Assembly (NCBI RefSeq): GCF_030867145.1
Contig: NC_134419.1
Coordinates: 2,108,001-2,172,000 of the forward strand
Length of the DNA: 64,000 nt
Reading direction: 5' to 3'
Source of the DNA: Opisthocomus hoazin
Lineage: Eukaryota > Chordata > Aves > Opisthocomiformes > Opisthocomidae
Shown here: positions 54,701-62,862 of the stretch, piece by piece
How positions within the stretch are numbered: the stretch's first letter is position 1
Layout of the letters: every line of letters starts with the position of its first letter
Notes under the pieces: model-generated
The model's input: the letters and a program-made list of their open reading frames with translations, nothing else
Databases searched by the model: none
What the model was told of the DNA's origin: nothing
Made by a program: the position numbers and the translations under genes

Positions 54701-57700
54701 GGGCCGGGAAGGGGGCCGGGGCGGCGGCGGCGGCGGGGTCCCGCAGGCGGCCAGCGGCGTGCCGGGACGAGCCGGGGACGAGGAACCTGCAACGAAGGGG
54801 AGCGGTGAGCGTGCCGCAGGCTGCGCCCCACGGCAGCCGCCCCCCTGCCCGGCCCCCCGTGCCCACCAGTGCCCACCCATGCCCCATCTCAAAGCGAAGG
54901 CTGCTCCCACAAGGTCTGCTCGGCCGCGTCGCACCGCGGAGGAGCTTTTCGGGACCGCTGATGCCGATGCCGCTCTCACCGGGTACCCAGTCCCTCGGCC
55001 AGGAGCAAAACTGTTGCTGGGGGAGACTTACAGCTTTACCTGAAAACCAGCAACGTGGGTGGGTGAAAAATGATCTGCTGAGAGGGGGTTTGACCCCGGC
55101 AGCAGCCGCGGCCGCAGCTCCTGGGGCTCCACGAGCTCCCCGGGCGGCACAGCCGGCGAGCGGGGTCGGTCCCCACCGCGGAAAGAGGGGTCCCGGCGAG
55201 AGGGGCAAAGCTTCGTCCGAGAGAAGAAGAGGAAGGGTGTCGGGCTTGCTGGGAGCACGGGGCGTTTCCTGAGCCCCTGGGAGAGTTTCGGAGAGCACGA
55301 GGGTGCTGTCGTCGGGGTTCGTGTGGTCCCCAGCGGCTGCCGCCTCGCTGCGGAGGGCGACTTTTTGCGATCCAAAGGAAATTTTAACAGATGCTTGAGA
55401 GGATACGGAGCAGAGGGTGCTTGTCCAGGTGCAGAAATTCCTTCCAGGGTAAGATCAGCCATGCCTGGTGCCCCACGGAGCGGCTGGGGGTGGCACTAGG
55501 ACAGGAGGCGTGGCAGGAGCATGGGGGGCACAAACCCCCCTTTGCGGGACAGCTGAGCCAGTGCTTGCCACCAGCCTGACAAGAGGATGATGTCTTCAGC
55601 TTTATTTTGCCCCGCTTATGAGAGAATCAGTTTACTACCTTTTTTTGGGGTGATAGCTCATATTAAGGAAATATCAAAGCTAGCTCTACAGAAATGAAAC
55701 TGAGGGGTAGAGGACAAAAAGCTAAGAGAAGGGATGGGCTTGTTCGGAGAGAGTAAATCCTGGCCATGGGTTTGTGCATCTCCAAAATTCAAGGCATTTT
55801 TATTTAGGAGCCTGATCTGGGAACCAAAATTTGACTTTTTCCTTCCTTCTCCCAAGAACATCCTGACATAATAGGAATTATTCAGGGAAAGTGACCCAGC
55901 AGCAGCGAACAAGCGTCACGAGATGGAGACTTCGCGGGTGCATGTTGTTCCAGCTCAGGAGCAGCCACCAGCATTCATCCAGGGAGGTTTGTTCTTCAGG
56001 TATTTGGGGTCCCTGGAGACCAACGTGCCTCTAGATATTTTCTACAACAAGACACCGCAGCAGCATGTCGTAAAGCGGGGTGAAAGCAGAAGCCTTGCTG
56101 GGATACCGATCCCCAGCCCTGCCTCGGTGGTACCCACGAGCCCGGTCTCCCGCGGGATGCGATGGCAGGAGGGTGTCCCGGGATGGCTCTGCCCCACGCA
56201 TCCGAAAGCCGGACACCCCCGGGGGGGCTTGGGGAGAAGCAGGAAGGGTGGGATCCACACCGTGCGCTGGCTGCCACGGGATGCAGCCGGCTGAAGGTTC
56301 CCATCATTTTTTCGTGCGTATTTGAAGACTCCGCATTTTCAGAGCTCGCTGTCCCGCGCTGGGCTGGGAGAGGCCGAGGTGTTGGCCGGCTCCAGAGCTC
56401 ACCGAACGCAGACAGGAGGTGATTTCTGGGGAACCTCCCCGAAGCAGCCAGGCTGAGAGGGGATTCTCCACCCATCCCCACGCGCGGAGCTGCCGGCACG
56501 TCCCCATCCCGCGGCTCCCCGCTCGCCCAAGGCGGCCGCTCGGTTGGCAGCGGGCTGGAGAGCAGCCCAGGGACAAACTTGCCGTGTCCTGCTGCCCATC
56601 TCCCCGCTCCGAGCGGGATCTGGATGCTGCAGCCCCTCCACGGACCCCCACCCCCCCAAGCTGGCACAGAGAAGCCACCACGACGGAAGCGAAGCCACAG
56701 GCGCAGCGACAGCCACGCTCGGGGGACACCCCCGGCACCCCCGCCCCGAGGTGGCAAAGCCCCAAAGCAGACGGCACGGCTTGGACACTGACAGCGGTGG
56801 GGCTGGGGGGCTGCGCACCCATCACCTCCCACACCGGTGGAGCTGCCTGCAAGGGTAGCGTGCTCGAAAATAAAGAGTTCCTGGTGGGGACGGGGATTCG
56901 CACATCGTGGCTGCACTGGTGTCAGCCTCTGAAATAACACCACCAGGCTGCACCTTCTCAAACACTATGGGAGAAGTTGTGTAAGCCGACCTCTGACGAG
57001 CTCGTTTGCCCTAACGGGCGTGCAGACATTTATAATTAAGCAGGTGAAGCCAGATACACTCTCAGGTTCCGCCCTTGTGAGAGGTTGGCCCCAGGAGCCA
57101 TTTCTCCAGCACACTGTCCCAGCCAAGAGGGACCCGTGCCACCTCTGGGCTGTGAGTTGTTTGGTCTCAGCAACCCTGGGGGGTTGGTAAGAGGTCATCT
57201 CTCTCTCTACAATGGATTTAATTGCCCCTGGTTCTGAGGCTTTGCCTGAAATCTTTCCACTTATGTTCACTCTGAAGCCTACTGAGGACAGAGCTGCAGC
57301 AATGGCAATCCTATGCGAAATTTTTCGTCGGGGAGGGTTTCTGTGCACAGCAGAGGTGGGAAAGGCAGCTGGCAGGAGCTTTAGGGGAAGGCAGTCAGAC
57401 CCATCCACCCATCAGACACGTAGCAGGGAGGAGCGGGGGAGAGGACACAGGAGGCTGAGGGCAGACGCTGGACGTGGAAGCACGAGACAGCCGGGTGGGA
57501 GCGTGGGTGCCGGGCACAGGCACAACCAGGCGGGAGGGGACAGCAGATGCGGTCACGGCCACACTGAAGCACACCCAACGCCATGGGACGTACCGCTGGT
57601 GCTTCCCGTGCCGCTGCTGGCGCCCGGTCCGGGTGAGGAGACCACGGTCCGGTAGGTGGGCGGCGGAGGGGGTGGCGGGGTTGCTCTTTGTCCCGGCCCA

Positions 57701-60700
57701 AATTCCTTGGGAGAGGCGACCGGCTCCACGTTGTCATCCTTAAGGTGGGGCTGCTCAGAGACCTTCTTGTGAACCTCCTCCAGGTTGAGCGGCGAGGGGA
57801 GCGGGCGGGAGGGCTCGGCCGCCGGAGCGTCGGCCGGGCTGCCCGCTGCCGGGGACCCCGCTTTTTCCCGGGGCGTCAGCTCCGGTGTTGTGTTTTCCGG
57901 GGACTGATCGGAAAAATTGACCCACTTGTCTTCTGCGCTAACAGCAGCGGACTTGGGGGACGGCACGGGGCCGAAAATGCTGTCCAAGTCAGTGATGGAC
58001 GGGAGTTTGCCACGTTTGAGCTCGGCCGCTGCCTGGTCCCCTCCTGCGGTCAAAGCAGTTTATTTTACACTTGGCGTTAACCGAGTCGCGCTCTGCTCTA
58101 CACGGCTCTACCTCAGCTGCTTGCGAGAGGAGTAAAAAAGCTTTCGAGAGGAGCTCTAAAAGCGGGGTTTCTTATCAGCTGCCGGGGGATATAATTCACG
58201 TGCAAGAAAGTTTCTACGCCAGGTCACGTGCGACGTGGAAAGAACCGCACCAAAACACAGACAGGGTGTGGGACACAGCATGCACCGGGGGCCCGGCACA
58301 GCCCCTCCGTCGCTTGGGACGCAGCCGCCCCGCAGCCTCCCAGAAATTCAGAGTTGGCGCTCAGCCTTCCCGCTCTGCCGTCTAGATAGCATCGCTACGT
58401 CATCATCGTCACGCTGAATGAGCGGCAGGGATTGAGTTTACACGCTCGGCTCTCTTGCACACTGTGTTATATATATTTGCAAACACAGATATAAATACAT
58501 ATATTTTAAAAATATATGTATTTAAAAAATAGGTATTTGAAAAATAATATATATTTGAAAAAAATAGGTATTTGAAAATTAATATATATTTGAAAAAATA
58601 GGTATTTGAAAAATAATATGTATTTGAAAAATAATATATATTTGAAAAAATATATATTTGAAAAATAATATATATTTGAAAAAATATGTATTTGAAAAAT
58701 AATATATATTTGAAAAAAATATATATTTGAAAAATAATATATATTTGAAAAAATATGTATTTGAAAAATAATATATATTTGAAAAATAATATATATTTGA
58801 AAAAATATAAAATATAATTTCTATATAATATATATTTTAAAAATATAGTAATTATATATTATATATAAATTATATATATTTTAATATATATACATATATA
58901 AATTATATGTAAATTATATGTAAATATATTTAACCATTTTTTTAATGTGTGTATATATATATATTTAACCATGCTGGCTTGATGCTCTCCAGTACTGGTG
59001 CTGGGCACACAGGGCAGGAGAGCAGACGGGGCGTACGTGTTTCAGCCACAAGCAGCAGCGGTAAAGGCATTTTAGGGCTCTACCCACTCCCTGAGCTACC
59101 GGGCACCAATGCCCACGTCTGACCCAGCCCAGCGTCGCAGCCGGCGCCGAGACGGGACTCGTCAGCACGACGTTAGGTGTCCGGAGGAGCGGGATCCTCC
59201 ATCCTCCCTTCCCTGCCCTGTCTGCCGGCCGAGGCGAGGGACGGGGCGTCGCGGTGCTACGGCCGCGTGCCCAACGGCTCAACCTGCCGTGCCCGCTGCG
59301 CTCCTCGCGTCGGCATCGCAGCCCTGCGGCGGGGGCAGCCGCCTGCCCTGCTGCATTTGGGGGATAAAAATGTGGGTTTGCTAAAATAGGAATAAAAAAT
59401 GGACCGCTGCCGCTTGCTTTACGGGATGCCCAGGCTGCAGCAAGCCAGACCCCAGCAAATAAATAGTCACACACGGCGGAATCTACGCGTGTAGGTGGGC
59501 GCTCTGCCAGTCTGGCTGCTTAGATAAATGGGGAAAAATCAAGATACGGGAACACGAGTGAAACACCGATGGCTACAGCAGCGTGCTCAGAGCAGGGGGT
59601 TTCTCGATGCAACATTAACGATGCCCCGAGATGCTCCGCGTGCGCGGCGCGATGGTCTGGCCCCATCCGTGCCCTGCCCAGAGCCAGGGACTGCCCGGCC
59701 TTCCTCACACCCGCGGCTCCGACGGGCAGCACCCTGCCAGCAGCAGGAATTATACGCTTCTAAGCGCTTTACAGCCTCTGGCTGCGTTCAGCAACATCTT
59801 TCCAGCCCTTCCTCCAGGCTGTCCTTTACTCCAGGTACCGCTGCGTTCCCCCTGCCCATCGTCAGCTGCGGGATCCGGGGGGTTTTTCCCACCTTCCCCG
59901 AGAGCAGCAGGAGCGTGGGAGGGCAGGACCAGCCCCCCGCCCCAGGCAGGCACCACGTGCCCCGTTATTTCATAGGCACAGACTGTGTGGTGCCCCCCAA
60001 TTTTGAGCAGGGCTTTCAGGCTGGGGTCACATCGCCTTTCTAAACAGGACCGATCCCGAAGGCGGGAGGAGGAGAAAGCGCTGATTTCACCAGGGCAGCG
60101 CTGGCTCGGGAGTCAAAGGCACCGAAAGCATCACCCTGCCTGCAGCATCCACCCAAGCGCCACGAACACAAGGGACAGAGGATGCTCGACAGCCGAACCC
60201 ACGTCCGAAACGCAGCCACGGGGACCCGACCCCCGGCGCAGCCCCCGTGGGTCCGGCTCGGTCTACGGGGGCCGTGCGAGGGCACGCGCGGAGCTGCAGC
60301 GCCGAGCTTTTACCTATTCCCACCGTCAGAGGAGAGCCGGTGCGCGGCGGCGTGGCCGGGATGTTTTTCGGTGGGAGCGGCGGAGGCGCTGAAAAACAGA
60401 ACGGAGAGAGGGGAAAAATTCAGCGGCGGTGAGTCCGGGAAGGTGCGCAGCTTCGCTGGGGAAGGGGGATGCCGGAGCACGCTGCCGAGGTGATGCCGGC
60501 CCCGGGGCGATGGCTGGGAGCGCGGGAGCATCCCTGCGAGCAATCCCCAGTGCCCTTTGCGGTTCGGTTTCGTTTTTTTGGTTGGGCTTTGGGTTGGGTT
60601 TCGTTTTTTTGGTTGGGCTTTGGGTTGGGTTTCATTTTTTTGGTTGGGCTTTGGGTTGGGTTTCATTTTTTTGGTTGGGTTTCATTTTTTTGGTTGGGTT

Positions 60701-62862
60701 TCATTTTTTTGGTTGGGTTTCATTTTTTTGGTTGGGTTTTGGGTTGGGTTTCATTTTTTTGGTTGAGTTTCATTTTTTTGGTTGGGCTTTGGGTTGGGTT
60801 TCATTTTTTTGGTTGGGTTTCATTTTTTTGGTTGGGTTTTGCGTCGGGTTTCATTTTTTTGGTTGGGTTTCATTTTTTTGGTTGGGTTTTGCGTTGGGTT
60901 TCATTTTTTTGCTTGGGTTTCATTTTTTTGCTTGGGTTTTGCGTTGGGTTTCATTTTTTTGCTTGGGTTTTGCGTTGGGTTTCATTTTTTTGCTTGGGTT
61001 TTGCGTTGGGTTTCATTTTTTTGCTTGGGTTTTGCGTTGGGTTTCGTTTTTTTGCTTGGGTTTTGCGTTGGGTTTCATTTTTTTGCTTGGGTTTTGCGTT
61101 GGGTTTCATTTTTTTGCTTGGGTTTTGCGTTGGGTTTCGTTTTTTTGCTTGGGTTTTGTGTTGGGTTTTTTTTTTTCCATTTTAAAATCTTAGATCGTAC
61201 TCCTATTTTAAAAAAACCTTAATGACCATTTTAATCAAAACCTGTCGCCTCTGAGGCCCAGATCTGCCTCCGCGTTTCTCATGTGCCCACGCTGCACGGG
61301 TCGGGGATGCAGACACGGGAGGAGGGACACCGTGGCCGGTTAACCCATCGCTGCTTTACCGGGGCGTTATCGCAAAGCGGGTGTGAACAGCATCCGAGTC
61401 CGACCCCGGGAGGCACCGTGGCTGCTCTGGATGCGGCTCAGCACCGTTAAGCAACCGTTTCAATCACGAGTGTCACGGTCCCCTTGCAAGCTTGTGACGT
61501 GGCTGGAGGTTGCCTTGACCTCAGCGCGCCGGCACCGGCCAGCCGGCAGCACCGGGTCTGGGTTTGGCGTGAAATAGGTTGTGTCAATAGAGAGGGGGGA
61601 AAAAAAGAGTGGGGAATAAGGAAAGAATGACTTTTCAGCTCGGGAGGAGGGAAGGCTGTGGTTCCCCTGGTCCCCCCAGGGAATGGGGAAAGCCACAACA
61701 AAAACCGGGGGTTGGGGGCTGCATTGCCCTTCCTGACGTTAGCCCGGAGAAATTGGTGCTTCCGAGCCAAGTAACCGCACCGTTACCATGGGCAGCCCGG
61801 TACTCCTCGCCTCCTGGTGCGGGCGGGTTTGACTGCTGGCTCCACACAGGCCTTCTCATAGAATCATCAACTCATTAAGGTTGGAAAAGACCTCGAAGAT
61901 CATCAGGTCCAACCATCAACCCAACACCCCCACGCCTGCTACACCATGTCCCCAAGTGCCACAGCCACACGTTGTTTGAACCCCTCCAGGGATGGGAACT
62001 CCCCCATTGCCCTGGGCAGCCTGGTCCAATGCCCGACCACTCTTGCAGTGAAGACATTTTTCCCAATCTCCAATCTGAACCTCCCCTGACGCAGCTTGAG
62101 GCCATTGCCTCTCATCCTGTTGCTGGTTACTGTGGAGCAGAGACCAACCCCCCCTCACTACCCCCTCCTGTCAGGGAGATGTGGAGAGCGATGAGGTCCC
62201 CCCTCAGCCTCCTCTTCTCCAGCCTGAACAGCCCCAGCTCCCTCAGCCCCTCCTCATCAGACTTGTTCTCCAGCCCCCTCCCCACCTCGTTGCCCTGCTC
62301 TGGACACGCTCCAGCCCCTCCATGTCCTTCTCGGACTGAGGGGCCCAAAGCTGAGCGCAGCACTCGAGGTGCAGCCTCACCAGTGCCAGCACAGCGACAC
62401 AATCACTTTGCCCGGCCGGAGATGTTTCTCCTTGCGAATCGAGCACAGGTGTTTGCGTGGGGAGGACGTGCGTCCTCTCTGTCCCACCCATCCCAGCCCG
62501 GATCGAGCCCCTGTCCGTCCTCCACCCTCATGCACGGCAGCTAGGGGCAAGCCAGGGGAGGAAAAACCCCTCTAACTGGCTATGGGTTGAAAAAAAAAAA
62601 TAAATTCACAGCATCTCACAGCGCAGGAGGGTTGGACTAGATGACCCACAGAGGTCCCTTCCAACCCCTACCATTCTGTGATTCTGTGAGTCTGGATGAG
62701 GAAAAGTAAAAGATTTGATTTCTGTATCTAGTCATTTATTTTTGGTTGATAACCTGCACGGTCACTTACTTCCAGTTGGGAAAGGTCTCGGTAGCTTTGG
62801 GGACTCCACGCTCGCGTTGACGGGCTGGACCGAACCCCATATCTCAGGCTGATCCAGAGTAG
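39693..62862 (-). CDS. SGIP1: SGIP1, SH3GL-interacting endocytic adaptor 1 (3' part, 13 coding exons; 5' end outside window)
   Basis: Brain-enriched adaptor of the muniscin/FCHo group, active in clathrin-mediated endocytosis; it binds endophilin, AP-2 and Eps15 and slows internalisation of the cannabinoid receptor CB1. Minus-strand exons: 62862-62770, 60388-60314, 58043-57594, 54786-54665, 53862-53736, 50496-50437, 43880-43769, 43383-43228, 42179-42047, 41753-41551, 41006-40942, 40340-40176, 39715-39693. They sum to 1784 nt with consistent phases, about 593 residues. The first part is a Pro/Ser-rich linker with SH3-ligand runs ([40 protein letters not shown]). The last 270 or so residues are the mu-homology domain (from [13 protein letters not shown] to the C-terminus KYLADN). 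It is nearly collinear with human SGIP1 as I recall it. The membrane-binding N-terminal exons lie to the right of the window. Several introns carry CR1 copies and tandem arrays. Confidence 0.97.
40176..40340 (-). CDS. SGIP1: SGIP1 mu-homology exon 6
   Basis: Acceptor CCGATCGCAG, donor GTAGGT. It encodes [20 protein letters not shown], then [20 protein letters not shown] and [10 protein letters not shown]. Confidence 0.97.
40942..41006 (-). CDS. SGIP1: SGIP1 mu-homology exon 5
   Basis: Acceptor GTGTTTGTAG, donor GTAATC. It encodes [20 protein letters not shown] and G. Confidence 0.96.
41551..41753 (-). CDS. SGIP1: SGIP1 mu-homology exon 4
   Basis: Acceptor TTTTGGAAG, donor GTAGGA. It encodes [20 protein letters not shown], then [20 protein letters not shown] and [13 protein letters not shown]. 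Confidence 0.97.
42047..42179 (-). CDS. SGIP1: SGIP1 mu-homology exon 3
   Basis: Acceptor CCGTGCAG, donor GTAGGG. It encodes [20 protein letters not shown], then [20 protein letters not shown] and LKYQ. Intron upstream carries a CR1 copy. Confidence 0.97.
42422..43018 (-). mobile_element. CR1 LINE, 5'-truncated, CR1-J-like (copy 2)
   Basis: Lies in the SGIP1 intron between 42179 and 43228, same orientation as the gene. The frame is open on the minus strand from 43049 to 42384 (221 codons), covering the C-terminal part of CR1 ORF2: [40 protein letters not shown] and [20 protein letters not shown]. It extends further 5' than the other copies (ctcgatctgctggcc end). Confidence 0.93.
43228..43383 (-). 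CDS. SGIP1: SGIP1 mu-homology exon 2
   Basis: Acceptor GCGCTGCAG, donor GTAAGC. It encodes [20 protein letters not shown], then [20 protein letters not shown] and LPNPQLLC. Confidence 0.97.
43769..43880 (-). CDS. SGIP1: SGIP1 mu-homology exon 1
   Basis: Acceptor CCGTTGCAG, donor GTAGGT. It encodes [20 protein letters not shown], then [16 protein letters not shown]. Confidence 0.97.
45714..46183 (-). mobile_element. CR1 LINE, 5'-truncated, CR1-J-like (copy 3)
   Basis: In a 6.5-kb SGIP1 intron. The 3' tail (tcacagaactacagaatg on the plus strand) is at the low-coordinate end. The minus strand encodes [20 protein letters not shown] and [20 protein letters not shown]. It keeps the tgttccagg and gcgggtctgg variants, so it belongs to a slightly different subgroup from copies 1, 2 and 9. 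Confidence 0.93.
47585..48018 (-). mobile_element. CR1 LINE, 5'-truncated, CR1-C/F-like (copy 4)
   Basis: It begins on the plus strand with atcatagaatcacagagtgg, then ggttggaagggaccttgaag and the CR1 ORF2 3' region (minus-strand peptide [20 protein letters not shown]). The wording differs from the J-like copies, so it is a separate subfamily. In an SGIP1 intron. Confidence 0.9.
48938..49372 (-). mobile_element. CR1 LINE, 5'-truncated, CR1-Y-like (copy 5)
   Basis: It begins aatcacagaatcatcaaggt and continues with the Y-type block atgcctgctaaaccatgtcc. Minus-strand peptides include [15 protein letters not shown]. The upper boundary is uncertain, since similarity fades after 49370. Confidence 0.9.
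49626..49832 (-). mobile_element. CR1 LINE, short 3' fragment, CR1-Y-like (copy 6)
   Basis: It begins atcatagaatcacagaatca and carries the ctgctaaaccatgtccccaa block of the Y type. Truncated after about 200 bp. It lies 250 bp from copy 5 in the same orientation, but is a separate insertion with its own 3' tail. Confidence 0.88.
50437..50496 (-). CDS. SGIP1: SGIP1 60-nt exon ([20 protein letters not shown])
   Basis: Acceptor GGCCATACAG, donor GTAAGT. Entry to the mu-homology region, matching human residue for residue as recalled. Confidence 0.97.
53736..53862 (-). CDS. SGIP1: SGIP1 serine-rich exon
   Basis: Acceptor TTTTTCTACAG, donor GTAAAA. It encodes [20 protein letters not shown], then [20 protein letters not shown] and TV, apparently identical to human as recalled. 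Confidence 0.97.
54665..54786 (-). CDS. SGIP1: SGIP1 proline-rich exon (SH3 ligand)
   Basis: Acceptor TTCGTTGCAG, donor GTACGT. It encodes [15 protein letters not shown], then [20 protein letters not shown] and AVTDV. Embedded in CpG-rich DNA. Confidence 0.95.
57594..58043 (-). CDS. SGIP1: SGIP1 large exon (linker)
   Basis: 450 nt. It encodes [18 protein letters not shown], then [29 protein letters not shown] and [20 protein letters not shown]. Acceptor CGCAG, donor GTACGT. The segment after TPREK is rich in Ala/Pro and differs most from mammals. Confidence 0.97.
58044..60313 (-). other. SGIP1: SGIP1 intron with the AT array
   Basis: Apart from the AT-rich array at 58466-58972, the intron is GC-rich on its right side (59100-60300) with open frames lacking recognised similarity. 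No mobile element was recognised. Confidence 0.6.
58466..58972. repeat. AT-rich tandem array (tatatatttgaaaaat type) in an SGIP1 intron
   Basis: About sixteen copies of a core 'atatttgaaaa' alternating with 'ataatatat' or 'atatgtat' spacers give units of roughly 17-20 bp. The array grades into simple TA-rich sequence at both ends. Almost no G or C apart from the single G per unit. Confidence 0.92.
60314..60388 (-). CDS. SGIP1: SGIP1 proline-rich exon ([15 protein letters not shown])
   Basis: Acceptor GTTTTTCAG, donor GTAAAA. It encodes [19 protein letters not shown] then PLTVGI; the human exon has [19 protein letters not shown]. It sits about 170 bp from the GGTTGGG array. Confidence 0.96.
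60559..61171. repeat. GGTTGGG-type tandem array with 19- and 31-bp units in an SGIP1 intron
   Basis: About 22 units. The short unit is ggttgggtttcattttttt (19 bp). The long unit (31 bp) adds ttttgggttggg or ttttgcgttggg. The left half uses ggttggg and the right half gcttggg with gcgttggg, a clear two-block structure from successive expansions. No stop codons occur in the plus-strand frames, so long hydrophobic frames (60429-61193 and 60469-61185) are artefacts of the array. The intronic coding strand of SGIP1 reads the A/C-rich complement. Confidence 0.95.
61857..62402 (-). mobile_element. CR1 LINE, 5'-truncated, CR1-Y-like (copy 7)
   Basis: It begins tcatagaatcatcaactcat, followed by the Y-type block and, on the minus strand, [18 protein letters not shown] and [20 protein letters not shown]. 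In the SGIP1 intron between 60388 and 62770. Confidence 0.92.
62624..62692 (+). mobile_element. CR1 LINE 3' tail fragment (copy 8)
   Basis: About 70 bp in plus orientation: ggttggactagatgacccac, tcccttccaacccctaccat, then attctgtgattctgtgagtc. It is the typical CR1 3' end, 80 bp from the SGIP1 exon at 62770 and opposite in orientation to copy 7. Confidence 0.88.
62770..62862 (-). CDS. SGIP1: SGIP1 exon with LDQPEIWGS block (first in window)
   Basis: Acceptor TATTTTTCAG; begins with two bases of a split codon, then [15 protein letters not shown] and [11 protein letters not shown]; donor GTAAGT. Matches human [15 protein letters not shown]. Confidence 0.96.

Larger units (their letters stand above)
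50497..57593 (-). other. SGIP1: SGIP1 introns between 50497 and 57593
   Basis: Intron segments at 50497-53735, 53863-54664 and 54787-57593. A CpG-rich patch at 50810-50945 and GC-rich stretches at 51640-53120 and 54780-55330 have no recognised gene. No CR1 copy was recognised. The exon phases on both sides join, so no coding exon is missing. Confidence 0.6.
60389..62769 (-). other. SGIP1: SGIP1 intron with the GGTTGGG array and CR1 copies 7 and 8
   Basis: The array occupies the acceptor-proximal part (about 170 bp from the exon at 60388). CR1 copies 7 and 8 lie toward the donor of the preceding exon. Sequence at 61200-61850 has no recognised feature. Confidence 0.7.

Noticed and set aside
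60429-61193. 254-codon plus-strand frame with many Phe-Trp-Leu-Gly segments resembling a membrane protein
   Set aside because: It is the direct translation of the 19/31-bp tandem array; all plus frames are stop-free there, and SGIP1 splicing phases join across it.
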